A stretch of DNA of 64,000 nucleotides from Peteryoungia ipomoeae (GCF_004912165.1 NZ_STGV01000003.1:186001-250000), one strand, 5' to 3'. Shown: positions 35,207 through 45,139, counted from the first letter of the stretch. Translations and numbers: made by a program. The notes: generated by a model not told the origin, from the letters alone.

Positions 35207-37419
35207 TGCGCCGACCACGCCTCCGCGAGCGGCTGACGGGCGCGCAACGCCGCCGGCTTGGCGCGATCGTCATCGGCGGTACTGCGCTTATGCTCGTGCT
35301 CGTGCTGCAGGCGCTGCTCGACCGGCAGGTGCAGCGGCTGGCCTCCCTGGTGTTCGACACCTACCAGGAACTGCGGCCGCGCGAGGCGACGGACCCGCCG
35401 GTTGCCGTGGTCGATATCGACGAAAAGTCGATTGCCCAATATGGACAATGGCCCTGGTCGCGCATGATTGTCGCCGACATGATCGAGCGGGCAAGCGCTG
35501 CAGGTGCCTCTGCCATCGGTTTCGATATCGTCTTTTCGGAAGCGGATCGCACCGCGCCCCAACGGATTGCCGAGGACTTGCGCCGCCAGGGCGTCTTGCT
35601 GACGCTGCCGGCCGAACTTCTGCCTGACCCAGACCGTGCACTGGCAAGGTCAATCGCTGCGAACCCCGTCGTGCTCGGCTTTGCCCTGACCGATGAGCAG
35701 GCGACCACCGTTCCGTCCCCGCGGATCGGTTTTTCGTATCTGGGCGCCGACCCGGCTCACAGCTTGCGCAATTATTCCGGTGCAATCGCCAATCTTCCAG
35801 CGCTGACGGAAGCGGCAACCGCGATGGGATATTTTTCCTTCCCGCCTTCCAGCGACAATATCCTCAGAAGCTTTCCCCTTGTTTCGCGGGCCGATGGCCA
35901 ACTCCACCCTGCGCTCTCCCTAGAAACCCTGCGCCTTGCCCAACAGGCCGGCAGCTACATCCTGCGGTCTACGGGCAACGGCAAGACGAGCGCCCTGACG
36001 GACGTGCGCGTGGGCGAACTGGCCGTACCCGTGACGGCTGATGGAGAACTCTGGGTCTATTATTCCGGCATGCCCGAGATGCCGGTGATTTCGGCCGGCG
36101 ACCTTCTCGATTCGGCCAAGCGCGCAGAGATGGCTAAACTCATGGATGGGCGCATCATCCTGGTCGGCACCAGTGCCGTTGGCCTGCGCGACCTTGTCGC
36201 CACGCCTATCGATCCGGTGATGCCGGGTGTGCGCGTCCATGCCGAAATCATCGACCAGATCGTCAGCGGCGTGTTTCTCAACAGGCCGGACTGGATCAAG
36301 GGCGCAGAACGCGGCGCAACGATTGCTGCCGGCGGGCTTCTGCTGCTGGTGCTCTGGCTCGGTTCGCCGGCGGCGGGTGCTCTTGCGGCAATCCTGCTTT
36401 CCACACTTGTTGCGCTTGGCTCCTGGGGTGCCTTTTCGCGGCAGTTGATCCTGTTTGATCCCCTGCAGCCGCTGACCGGCATTGCCGCCATCATGCTGAC
36501 AACCCTGCCTTTGCTGCTCATGGTCAGCCATCGTGAAAAGCGTTTCGTGCGCGAAAGTTTTGGCCGCTATCTGGCGCCGGCCATGGTGGAAAAACTCTCG
36601 GAAAGCCCGGAAGGGCTGCGGCTTGGCGGCGAAGACCGGGAACTGACCATCCTCTTCTCCGATATTCGCGGCTTTACCGCCTTGTCGGAAACGCTCGATC
36701 CGACGGAACTGACCGGCCTCCTCAACGGCTTCCTGACGCCGATGACCGACGTGCTTCTGAAGCGGGAAGCGACGATCGACAAATATATCGGCGATGCCAT
36801 CATGGCCTTCTGGAACGCGCCCCTTGCGATCGCCGACCATCCGGCCAAGGCCTGCCTTGCCGCGCTCGAGATGGTTGACGCGGTCGAGAGGCTGAACCGC
36901 GATCGCGGCATGAGCTTGAAAATCGGCATCGGCCTCAACACCGGCATAGCCTGTGTCGGCAATCTCGGCTCGGATCAGCGGTTCAGCTATTCCTGCCTTG
37001 GCGACAATGTCAATCTCGCATCACGGGTGGAGGGCCTGACCAAGGTCTACGATTTGCCCATTCTGGTGACCGAGGCGGTTGTTGACGCCTCCCGGCAACT
37101 GAAGTTCATCGAGATCGATGTCGTGCGGGTGGTGGGGCGGCAAGCACCGGTCAGACTGTTTGCCCTTGCCGGACGCCTGCAGGAATGCGGCGCTGAGGAT
37201 GACGATGTTCTGACGCTGCATGATGCCCTGCTCTCCGCCTGGCGCAAGGGTGACTTCGCAGATGCCCGGATGCAGCTCGCCGCCCTGGCTGAGGCGCCGG
37301 ACAGCCGGACGAAATCGCTGCTGCTGGGGGCTCATGACATCTATCGCGAGCGTCTGGAAAACCTGCCGGATGCAGGACCTGAAGGCTGGGATGCGATCTC
37401 GACGGCCACGCGAAAATAG
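35206..37419 (+). CDS. CHASE2-domain class III adenylate cyclase
   Basis: 737 residues. One helix (about 15-35) leads into a periplasmic CHASE2 sensor (about 40-345, with DPPVAVVDIDEKSIAQYGQW and IILVGTSAVGLRDLVATPID). Three further helices (about 365-440) precede the class III cyclase (about 470-650): ELTILFSDIRGFTALSE and KYIGDAIMAFWNAPL supply the two metal-binding Asp, and FSYSCLGDNVNLASRVEGL the transition-state region. It should make cAMP in response to a periplasmic signal. The start codon shares a base with the stop of the FecR protein gene, so the two are translationally coupled. Guanylate specificity is possible but less likely given the Lys and Asp positions. Confidence 0.92.
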   Translation: MRRPRLRERLTGAQRRRLGAIVIGGTALMLVLVLQALLDRQVQRLASLVFDTYQELRPREATDPPVAVVDIDEKSIAQYGQWPWSRMIVADMIERASAAGASAIGFDIVFSEADRTAPQRIAEDLRRQGVLLTLPAELLPDPDRALARSIAANPVVLGFALTDEQATTVPSPRIGFSYLGADPAHSLRNYSGAIANLPALTEAATAMGYFSFPPSSDNILRSFPLVSRADGQLHPALSLETLRLAQQAGSYILRSTGNGKTSALTDVRVGELAVPVTADGELWVYYSGMPEMPVISAGDLLDSAKRAEMAKLMDGRIILVGTSAVGLRDLVATPIDPVMPGVRVHAEIIDQIVSGVFLNRPDWIKGAERGATIAAGGLLLLVLWLGSPAAGALAAILLSTLVALGSWGAFSRQLILFDPLQPLTGIAAIMLTTLPLLLMVSHREKRFVRESFGRYLAPAMVEKLSESPEGLRLGGEDRELTILFSDIRGFTALSETLDPTELTGLLNGFLTPMTDVLLKREATIDKYIGDAIMAFWNAPLAIADHPAKACLAALEMVDAVERLNRDRGMSLKIGIGLNTGIACVGNLGSDQRFSYSCLGDNVNLASRVEGLTKVYDLPILVTEAVVDASRQLKFIEIDVVRVVGRQAPVRLFALAGRLQECGAEDDDVLTLHDALLSAWRKGDFADARMQLAALAEAPDSRTKSLLLGAHDIYRERLENLPDAGPEGWDAISTATRK

Positions 37420-37464
37420 GCAGGCGGTCGCTCGCTTACGGAACGAAGCCTTGTTATCTGACGC

Positions 37465-37968
37465 CTATCGTTTCGGTTTTTGCTGCAGGACGGCCGTTCC
37501 CAGTCGCTCGATTGCACGCTTCAGCTTGTCGCTCTCGATCCCCTCCACCATCTCGGCCAGTCTGCGGGCCTTTTCGCCCTCAAGCTTGCGCGGCGGCCTG
37601 CGTCGCTGAGGGGCTGATACAGGCTTCTGCACTATACGGATCTGGCCGATCGCCGGATAGCCGAAGAAGCCGTTGATCCGCGCAACCAGCTCCCCTTGCG
37701 CATGCGACAGGAAGAGCGCCCTTGCCCCTTCACAGGCAATGGTCAGAACGCCCGGACGATGGCCTCCATCCTCTGGAAGGTCTGATCGCCTTGGCCAGGC
37801 AATTTTTTCCGGTCGCGTGCAATCGGCAAAATTTTCGCCGACGATCTCATCCCAGGACCCGAGAAGAGCCGTGTTGATACCGGCCCGCCTTGCCAGAACG
37901 GGATCGACCAGGCCATTGGCGATCTCGGAAATCTGGCTGACGCCGTAGCGACTAGGCCGTGAACTCAT
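37465..37968 (-). CDS. DciA-like (DUF721) protein
   Basis: 167 residues from the ATG at 37968; a GTG at 37992 is an alternative and would overlap the upstream gene more. The DUF721 domain (about 10-120) opens VSQISEIANGLVDPVLARRA and has LLGSWDEIVGENFADCTRPE and GVLTIACEGARALFLSHAQG, then VARINGFFGYPAIGQIRIVQ. A basic tail (APQRRRPPRKLEGEKARRLA) follows. DciA proteins bind the replicative helicase DnaB and help its loading; alphaproteobacterial DUF721 members are presumed orthologues. It overlaps the 3' end of the O-antigen-ligase-family gene by 17 bases, so the two are likely co-transcribed. Confidence 0.82.
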   Translation of the reverse strand: MSSRPSRYGVSQISEIANGLVDPVLARRAGINTALLGSWDEIVGENFADCTRPEKIAWPRRSDLPEDGGHRPGVLTIACEGARALFLSHAQGELVARINGFFGYPAIGQIRIVQKPVSAPQRRRPPRKLEGEKARRLAEMVEGIESDKLKRAIERLGTAVLQQKPKR

Positions 37969-39172
37969 CGGCTTTCCGATCCGGAGTGGCACTGACGGCG
38001 ATGATGGCTGCGACCCACAGGAAGAGCGAATCGTAGATGTCGTGGCCGAAAATGAAATTTGTCATTCCGCCCATAGCATAGGTGAAGACCAGCGCGAAGG
38101 CGAGAAACAGTCTTCGTGCCCAAAGGCTGTCTGCCGCGGCCCTGAATGCAATGATCAGCGGTGCGCACAGGAGACAGAGAAGCGATACGAGTCCGAACAG
38201 GCCATTGTCGAGCATAGCGGTCAGGAAGCCGTTGTGCAGGTGAGAATAGCCATAACCGAAGCTCTGGATGACGGCGCGGCGGTTCTGCAAACCATGACCG
38301 CTCCACAGATGATCGCTGATGGCTGGGACAGCATGCTGCCACAGATCGAGACGGTGGGTATAGGAGGCGTCAACGCCTGCTCCCCCGCCGCTTTCCATGG
38401 CTTCCACCATGGACTGCAAGCGGTCGTGACTGCCGGTGATGTAGAGTGCCAAAGCTGTCAGGGCGGCAAGGGTTACCAGGGCTGTGGTCATCTCGGCCGC
38501 GCTGAGCTTCTTGCGATAGAAAACCACCAGAAACAGCAGGGCACCTAGAACCGATACCGGCATCAGACCCTTTGTCTTGGCAAGAAATATGCAAAGCGTC
38601 GCGCTGACGAAACCGGCAAGGGCGAGTGCGCGATAGCGTTTGTCCTGATCGAGCAGACTGATCAGAGACGAGAGGCTGAGGAAAGCACAAATCATGGCGA
38701 AGGGAATGGCATTGCCGCTGCCGCCCTCGGCCCGGAGGTCAAGCACTAAGAGCTGGTAGGCAGCTACCGGCAGAACCGCAATTGCGCCGATGGCCGATGC
38801 CCGCGACATTGCCCGCAACAGATCTTCCCCGGACGAGAACGCCAGCCTCCACATAAGCGGGATGGTGCCGATGAACAACAATTGCGGGGCCAGTTTGCCG
38901 GCAGCGATCAGGGGGGGCATGTCGGTTGCACCGTAATTGACGGTGAAAAACAGGCTGTTCACGCCCACATAACCGAGGATGGCAAGCGTCAGGATGGAGA
39001 TACCGCCATCGAAACGTGGCCTCACTCGTCCGATCGTCGCGTAGAAAGCTGCCCAGACCGCCGATGCCGTCAGCAGCCCTGTCATCACCGAACCGCCGAG
39101 TGCAGACAGAATAAAAAACACATAGATCGCAGCAAGATTGTTTGCTGTCATCGATCGTTGCAATAGATGCAT
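37952..39172 (-). CDS. O-antigen ligase / Wzy-type polymerase family membrane protein
   Basis: 406 residues with about eleven hydrophobic helices. The largest periplasmic loop (about 240-300) carries SYTHRLDLWQHAVPAISDHL then WSGHGLQNRRAVIQSFGYGY and SHLHNGFLTAMLDNGLFGLV. The R-x-LW and H-N-x3-x-L-x-x-GL pattern is typical of the O-antigen ligase (WaaL)/polymerase (Wzy) superfamily. It would join or extend undecaprenyl-linked glycans on the periplasmic side. Its position between mutY and the DciA-like gene, far from the polysaccharide locus, is unusual. It diverges from mutY with 44 bases between the start codons. Confidence 0.85.
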   Translation of the reverse strand: MHLLQRSMTANNLAAIYVFFILSALGGSVMTGLLTASAVWAAFYATIGRVRPRFDGGISILTLAILGYVGVNSLFFTVNYGATDMPPLIAAGKLAPQLLFIGTIPLMWRLAFSSGEDLLRAMSRASAIGAIAVLPVAAYQLLVLDLRAEGGSGNAIPFAMICAFLSLSSLISLLDQDKRYRALALAGFVSATLCIFLAKTKGLMPVSVLGALLFLVVFYRKKLSAAEMTTALVTLAALTALALYITGSHDRLQSMVEAMESGGGAGVDASYTHRLDLWQHAVPAISDHLWSGHGLQNRRAVIQSFGYGYSHLHNGFLTAMLDNGLFGLVSLLCLLCAPLIIAFRAAADSLWARRLFLAFALVFTYAMGGMTNFIFGHDIYDSLFLWVAAIIAVSATPDRKADEFTA

Positions 39173-39216
39173 TCGGGCGCTCCAGGATTAGCCGTGCAGA
39201 GGTAATCGCAAACGTG

Positions 39217-40302
39217 ATGGACAACAAGCATTTACCCGCCGCAGATCGCCTTCTCCACTGGTACGACAGGCATCATCGTCACCTGCCGTGGAGGATCTCG
39301 CCGGCGGCGGCAAGACGCGGCGCGCATCCCGATCCATATCACATCTGGATGTCGGAGGTCATGCTGCAGCAAACGACCGTGGCGGCGGTGAAGGCGTACT
39401 TCGCCAAGTTCACCGAGCGTTGGCCGAGCGTGATGGATCTTGCCGCTGCGCCGACCGAGGATGTGATGGCCGCCTGGGCCGGGCTTGGCTATTATGCGCG
39501 GGCGCGCAATCTGAAGAAATGCGCGGAAGCCGTGGCCTTTGAGCATGGCGGGATCTTCCCGGATACGGAGGCGGGTCTGCGCGCCCTGCCCGGCATCGGC
39601 GACTACACGGCAGCCGCCGTCGCCGCCATTGCCTTCAACCGGCAGGCCGCCGTCATGGACGGCAATGTCGAGCGGGTGATCTCACGGCTCTACGCCATCG
39701 ATGCGCCGTTGCCCGGCTCCAAACCGCTGATGAAAGCCCGTGTGGCGGAGCTTACCCCGGCCGATCGTCCCGGCGACTTCGCGCAGGCGATGATGGATCT
39801 GGGCGCCACCATCTGCACGCCCAAGCGGCCGACCTGTGCGCTCTGTCCGTTCAACGCGCTCTGCGTGGCGCTCGCCACCGACGAGCCGGAGAGATTTCCG
39901 GTAAAGGCGCCCAAAAAGGCAAAGCCCATCCGTCTCGGCGCCGCCTTCATCGCGGTGGACCGGGAGGGACGCATTCTCCTGCGCAAACGGGTGGAGAGCG
40001 GGCTGCTGGGCGGCATGACCGAGGTTCCGACAACCGGCTGGACAGCGCGGGCGGATGGCGTGACAGACATTTCGGCCGCGCCCTTTGCCGCCGACTGGCA
40101 GCCAGCCGGCAGCATTTCCCATGTCTTCACCCATTTCGAATTGCGGCTGTCGATCTTCCGGGTCGGCCCGATCGATCCCCCACCGGACCATCACGGTTTC
40201 TGGGTGCCGGTTACCGAACTTGACGGACAGGCGCTGCCAACCGTCATGAAGAAGGCAATTGCCGCTGCTATTCCGACCGCCTTTCCAACCTCCAACAGAT
40301 GA
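39217..40302 (+). CDS. mutY: A/G-specific adenine glycosylase
   Basis: 361 residues from the ATG at 39217, matching the conserved start of the protein; the frame before it is not conserved. The glycosylase core has PYHIWMSEVMLQQTTVAAV, the helix-hairpin-helix LPGIGDYTAAAVAAIAFNRQ, and the catalytic-Asp segment VMDGNVERVISRLYAI. The 4Fe-4S cluster motif is CTPKRPTCALCPFNALC (Cys-x6-Cys-x2-Cys-x5-Cys). The C-terminal Nudix-like domain (about 240-355) recognises 8-oxoguanine: ILLRKRVESGLLGGMTEVPT and SHVFTHFELRLSIF. It removes adenine mispaired with 8-oxoG. Its stop overlaps the start of the HAD gene by four bases. Confidence 0.97.
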   Translation: MDNKHLPAADRLLHWYDRHHRHLPWRISPAAARRGAHPDPYHIWMSEVMLQQTTVAAVKAYFAKFTERWPSVMDLAAAPTEDVMAAWAGLGYYARARNLKKCAEAVAFEHGGIFPDTEAGLRALPGIGDYTAAAVAAIAFNRQAAVMDGNVERVISRLYAIDAPLPGSKPLMKARVAELTPADRPGDFAQAMMDLGATICTPKRPTCALCPFNALCVALATDEPERFPVKAPKKAKPIRLGAAFIAVDREGRILLRKRVESGLLGGMTEVPTTGWTARADGVTDISAAPFAADWQPAGSISHVFTHFELRLSIFRVGPIDPPPDHHGFWVPVTELDGQALPTVMKKAIAAAIPTAFPTSNR

Positions 40303-40925
40303 ATGAGACCGCTATGACCGAGATCCGCCACATCGTTTTCGATATCGGCAAGGTACTGATCCATTATGATCCCAATCTGCCATTTTCGCGGATCATTCCC
40401 GACGAAGCCGAAAGGGCGGATTTCTTCGCGCGGATCTGCACTCATGACTGGAACCTGGAACAGGATCGCGGCCGATCCTGGGACGAGGCGGAAGCGCTTC
40501 TCGTTGCCGACTTTCCGGATCGCGAGCACCATATTCGCGCGTTCCGCAAGCACTGGGCCGAAATGGTGCCGCATGCCTATGATGACAGCGTCGCCATCAT
40601 GACCGGCCTCATCGATGCCGGCCGCGACGTGACGATGCTGACCAATTTCGCCGCAGATACCTTTGCCGAGGCGAAGATGATGTATCCGTTTCTTACCCTG
40701 CCGCGCGGCGTGACGGTCTCGGGCGAGATCGGTCTGCTCAAGCCCGACATCGCGATCTACGAGCGGCATGCGCAGGACTTCGGGCTTGAGCCTTCCGCCA
40801 CCGTATTCATCGACGATAGCTATGCGAATGTGGAAGGGGCGCGCGCGGCCGGCTGGCAGGCGGTGCACTTTACCGGCGCTGAAAAGCTGAAAGCGGATCT
40901 TCAAGCACTTGGCGTTTCGCTCTAA
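40299..40925 (+). CDS. HAD-family phosphatase (YihX-like)
   Basis: 208 residues, starting at the ATGA overlap with mutY; an ATG five codons later (40314) is also possible. Motif I is IVFDIGKVLIHYD, where the usual second Asp is replaced by Gly as in YihX-type alpha-D-glucose-1-phosphate phosphatases. Motif II is VTMLTNFAAD, the motif III Lys lies in GLLKPDIAIYERHA, and motif IV is TVFIDDSYANVEGARAAGW. A cytoplasmic phosphatase of a small sugar phosphate is likely. Coupling to mutY is common in rhizobia but has no clear functional logic. Confidence 0.9.
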   Translation: MNETAMTEIRHIVFDIGKVLIHYDPNLPFSRIIPDEAERADFFARICTHDWNLEQDRGRSWDEAEALLVADFPDREHHIRAFRKHWAEMVPHAYDDSVAIMTGLIDAGRDVTMLTNFAADTFAEAKMMYPFLTLPRGVTVSGEIGLLKPDIAIYERHAQDFGLEPSATVFIDDSYANVEGARAAGWQAVHFTGAEKLKADLQALGVSL

Positions 40926-40942
40926 GAGCTATGCCTAAGGCA

Positions 40943-40981
40943 CTGGCGCGGGTGGGGTTGGCGGACCCCGGCCCGCGCCAG
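40943..40981. repeat. strong GC hairpin
   Basis: CTGGCGCGGG pairs with CCCGCGCCAG, and an inner GGGGT/ACCCC pair extends the stem. It lies 18 bases after the HAD gene and has no T-run. It may protect the transcript end or be a dispersed intergenic unit. Confidence 0.65.
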
Positions 40982-41079
40982 ATCGATCGTAAACGACCGA
41001 TGTGTGTGTGCCTTAGAGCGTCCATCTTGCACGAAACTGTTCACGCGTATGTGAGGTTGCGCACTCTGCGCCCAAAATG

Positions 41080-41114
41080 AAACACCCGGCGCTTGCGCAC
41101 CGGGTGTTTTGTTA
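41080..41114. terminator. Rho-independent terminator between HAD gene and ccrM
   Basis: ACACCCGG pairs with CCGGGTGT around CGCTTGCGCA and is followed by TTTTGTT. It lies between two convergent genes and can serve both, though the T-run favours the plus strand. Confidence 0.85.
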
Positions 41115-41155
41115 GATGTTGTGACCGCTCTCACGTCACCTTGGCGTGCACATCT

Positions 41156-42289
<1,134 letters not shown>

Positions 42290-42470
42290 TTACTCACTCT
42301 TACGCTGACGCATCACGGGGTACGAGGCGTATGGTTACCGAACTTGGTTACCAAAGGGTGAAGAGCGTACCGAAAACGAACGAACTAACTTGAGAGGTCG
42401 CAAAATTATCCTCCAACATTTGGCGCCGGTGGGGACATCTGGTATTGTTAAATAGATGAAAGGGAGTGTG

Positions 42471-42728
42471 ATGGCAGCCAACTTTGATATTGGACCGCGT
42501 TACGAAAGCCTGGTTCGCGAGCTTGTACATAGCGGTCGCTATTCAAGCGCAAGCGAAGTCATGAGAGACGGTTTGCGGCTCCTGGAACAGCAAGAAGAGC
42601 TTCGCAAGCTTGACCTCGACCGTCTCAAGACAGCCTATGATGAGGGCATGGCGAGCGGGATCGGTCGGGATGTGAGCGCCGATACGCTTTTGGCGGAACT
42701 GAAGGCCGAAGCGCACGCTGGTGGCTAA
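42471..42728 (+). CDS. ParD-type antitoxin
   Basis: 85 residues from the ATG at 42471, which has AAGGGAG 6 bases before it; an ATG five codons upstream lacks a site. The ribbon-helix-helix is MAANFDIGPRYESLVRELVH followed by SGRYSSASEVMRDGLRLLEQ, the standard ParD pattern, with a disordered acidic C-terminus (DEGMASGIGRDVSADTLLAE) that binds the toxin. It overlaps the ParE gene by eight bases and is the first gene of the pair. It should autorepress the operon. Confidence 0.95.
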   Translation: MAANFDIGPRYESLVRELVHSGRYSSASEVMRDGLRLLEQQEELRKLDLDRLKTAYDEGMASGIGRDVSADTLLAELKAEAHAGG

Positions 42729-43011
42729 ATATATCCTGAGCCAACGCGCCGAGCAGGATCTTCGGCTCATCTGGCGAACAATCGCTGCAAACAACGAGAG
42801 CGCGGCCGATGGCTTGGTCAGACGGATATTGAACAAGGCCTCTCTCGCCGCTGACCACCCACACATGGGATCACTGCGACCCGAACTCAGCCCTACTGCG
42901 CGCCTCCTGATTGAAGGGCGCTATATAACGATCTACGAGCCGATGCCTTATGGAATCTTTGTCGTGGCAATCGTTCACGGATCGCGCGACATCGAGAGCT
43001 GGCTGGAGTAG
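42721..43011 (+). CDS. ParE-type toxin
   Basis: 96 residues from a GTG start inside the end of the ParD gene. The RelE/ParE fold reads AKYILSQRAEQDLRLIWRTI, then HPHMGSLRPELSPTARLLIE and GRYITIYEPMPYGIFVVAIV, ending HGSRDIESWL. ParE toxins poison DNA gyrase. The conserved Arg residues and the RDI end are present, so it is probably functional. Its neighbours are ccrM upstream and a broken MmcQ gene downstream. Confidence 0.94.
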   Translation: MAKYILSQRAEQDLRLIWRTIAANNESAADGLVRRILNKASLAADHPHMGSLRPELSPTARLLIEGRYITIYEPMPYGIFVVAIVHGSRDIESWLE

Positions 43012-43064
43012 CCACGCTGGTCTGTATCCGCTCCCCTCTCTCCCCGCTGCGGAAAAGAGCCCCC

Positions 43065-43304
43065 TCACCGCCCCGCATCCCAGGCCTTCACCACCGCCTT
43101 CTTCGCCTGCGCACGCCACACACGCGTGAGGTTTTCGCGCACCCATCCGACATCGACCCGGTCCAGGCGGGCGAGCACCATCGGATAGGGTCGATGGTGG
43201 TCTGTGGTGAAGTAGGTATCGGGGTCCATCTCGATCAGATGGTCGCGCTCCTCGAAAGGCACCTTGAACACCGGGCAGTCATGCGTCGGGTTCCAGAACA
43301 GCAT
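43065..43304 (-). pseudogene. MmcQ/YjbR family protein, C-terminal part
   Basis: Minus strand, from MLFWNPTHDCPVFKVPFEER through DPDTYFTTDHHRPYPMVLAR to RVDVGWVRENLTRVWRAQAK, complete to the stop. This is the second half of a MmcQ/YjbR (double-wing DNA-binding fold) protein. The first half lies at 45356-45454, so one gene has been split by about 2.05 kb of foreign DNA. Confidence 0.88.
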
Positions 43305-43308
43305 AGAT

Positions 43309-44609
43309 GGGCTAATCGGCTTCGTGCCCCATCCCATCCGTAGGGAGCCAGGGGCTGCCCCGCACTGCCGTTGATAAAGTCGCCTGTCGGAACAGGCACA
43401 ACCATCATGCAGAGGAGCGCAGCCATGAAACATTATGCCGGCCTCGATGTCTCGGTCAAAGAAACGAGCGTCTGTATTGTCGATGAAAGCGGGAAACTAT
43501 GCCGCGAACGGAAGGTGGCATCTCACCCGGAGGACCTTGTCGCGATCCTCAGCGATCCCTCGTTCAGCTTGGAAAGGGTAGGAGTTGAGGCGGGCCCCTT
43601 GTCCCAATGGCTGTTTGAAGGACTCGCAAGAGCGGGCTTGCCCATCTTCTGCATCGAGACGCGGCACACCAAAGCTTTCCTGGATGCCCTTCAACAGAAT
43701 AAAAGCGACAGGAACGATGCACGTGGCATCGCCCACATGATGCGGGTCGGCCTGTTCAAGGACGTGCATGTGAAGACGCTCACCAGCCAGAAGCGTCGCG
43801 CCTTGCTAACGGCCCGTTCGCTGCTGCAGGAAAAGGCGATCGACCTGGAGAACGAGATGCGTGGGCTGCTGCGCAACTTCGGACTGAAGGTTGGCCATGC
43901 CTCGGGCGGCATATTCGAGAGAAGAATACTCGAGCTCGTCGAACACGACATTGAGCTTGCGGAAATCATGGAGCCGTTGCTCGCCGGACGGCGCAAGTTG
44001 CGAGAAGGTCTTGCCAAACTGGAGAAGAGGGTTCTGGCCGAGGCGAAACAGGACGACGTTTGCAGGCGGCTAATGACGGTGCCTGGCGTTGGACCTATAG
44101 TCTCGCTCGCCTATGTCTCGACGATCGATATTCCCAGCAGGTTTCGTCATTCGCGTTCGGTAGGAGCGATATTGGGTCTCACCCCCGTTTTGAAACAATC
44201 CGGCGAAGTGAGCCGGGTTGGCCATGTTTCTCTACGCGGGGACGCCATGATGCGGCGACTGCTCTATGAGGCCGCCCAGTCGATGATGACGCGTGTGGTA
44301 AAATGGTGCTGGCTGAAGGCATGGGCCATGAACATTGCCAAGCGCCATGGCAGCAAGAAAGCCAAGGTCGCGCTGGCCCGTCGTCTCGCGGTCGTCATGC
44401 ACCGCATGTGGGTGGATGGCACCGAGTTCCGCTGGACAAGGGAGGACACCGTCTCAACGGTCGCGGGATGACGGTCGGCTATAGAGACGAGAGAGACATT
44501 CGAATCCAAGGTTCCGTGTAGCAGCGGAAAACGTCCTTCGCGGACGATGGTGATGTGAGTTCGCGGCGTCGCTTATACCGATGATTCGTCATCAGGATGC
44601 AGCATAGAT
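43309..44609 (+). mobile_element. IS110-family insertion sequence
   Basis: A 1.3-kb unit with one transposase gene. A 10-base direct repeat CAGCATAGAT occurs at 43299-43308 and again at 44600-44609, bracketing 1301 bases, the usual size of an IS110 element. These elements lack long terminal inverted repeats, and the non-coding DNA on the two sides of the transposase carries the structured RNA of the family. The left edge coincides with the break in the MmcQ gene. Confidence 0.8.
43425..44471 (+). CDS. IS110-family transposase
   Basis: 348 residues from the ATG at 43425, with AGGAGCG in front; earlier in-frame codons are non-conserved. The N-terminal DEDD catalytic domain opens MKHYAGLDVSVKETSVCIVD, continues VGVEAGPLSQWLFEGL, and has the KSDRNDARGIAHMMRVGLFK box with the paired acidic residues. 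The C-terminal domain carries VPGVGPIVSLAYVSTIDIPS and RVGHVSLRGDAMMRRLLYEA with the catalytic-Ser segment. It appears intact and may be active. The 305 bases after the gene hold the rest of the element and no other gene. Confidence 0.95.
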   Translation: MKHYAGLDVSVKETSVCIVDESGKLCRERKVASHPEDLVAILSDPSFSLERVGVEAGPLSQWLFEGLARAGLPIFCIETRHTKAFLDALQQNKSDRNDARGIAHMMRVGLFKDVHVKTLTSQKRRALLTARSLLQEKAIDLENEMRGLLRNFGLKVGHASGGIFERRILELVEHDIELAEIMEPLLAGRRKLREGLAKLEKRVLAEAKQDDVCRRLMTVPGVGPIVSLAYVSTIDIPSRFRHSRSVGAILGLTPVLKQSGEVSRVGHVSLRGDAMMRRLLYEAAQSMMTRVVKWCWLKAWAMNIAKRHGSKKAKVALARRLAVVMHRMWVDGTEFRWTREDTVSTVAG

Positions 44610-44776
44610 TGGACCACTTCATCTACTGGACCCCATCATGGGAGGGCCGAGTGCCGATCCCGGAGAGAAGCGCGGGCCGCGAAAAGACGTTGAACGCTAG
44701 ACAAGCAGGACCTGTTTCGACCCCGTCTCGGCCATTGGGTACCCTCATCGGCGACGGCCGCTTCTGGCTCAACTGG

Positions 44777-45139
44777 TCAATGAGTCGGCTTCCTCAACTG
44801 CTTTTCCCTAATCTTGATTGTAATCTGGGGGTCTTCTATCCGCACGATTTCCTTGGTAGCTTCGGAGCACATGTCCAATTGGTTCGCGTGACAAAGGGCA
44901 GCCAGAGTTACGGCAACGCCTCCAACCTCTTGGCCTGGGTCGCCGCTGGGACGGTCGAACACATAGGCTACTAAGCTCGATGCTTGCTCTTTGCTGCATC
45001 CCAACGACTGCACGAGCTCCAAAGCCTCTTCTAAGAATCGCCTATTACGCTCCTCTCTATCCTGCGTGAGTTTGTTGCCAAAGCACCGCAACATCCAAGA
45101 ATGAACCCGGGCCTGAAATTCGCTTTCGTTCGACGCCAT
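44777..45139 (-). CDS. MazG-like nucleotide pyrophosphohydrolase
   Basis: 120 residues from the ATG at 45139. The all-alpha NTP-PPase pattern is present: RNRRFLEEALELVQSLGCSK supplies the E-x2-E helix, and DPGQEVGGVAVTLAALCHAN the second acidic helix that completes the magnesium site. Proteins of this size and sequence are frequent in alphaproteobacterial prophages and islands, where they hydrolyse dNTPs or related nucleotides. It lies inside the DNA that splits the MmcQ gene, between the IS110 element and the MmcQ N-terminal piece, which supports a mobile origin. It could be a former phage gene. Confidence 0.8.
   Translation of the reverse strand: MASNESEFQARVHSWMLRCFGNKLTQDREERNRRFLEEALELVQSLGCSKEQASSLVAYVFDRPSGDPGQEVGGVAVTLAALCHANQLDMCSEATKEIVRIEDPQITIKIREKQLRKPTH

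Noticed and set aside
42330..42352. GGTTACC direct repeat before ccrM as a regulatory site
   Set aside because: Two short copies only, with no symmetry and no GANTC; too weak to call.
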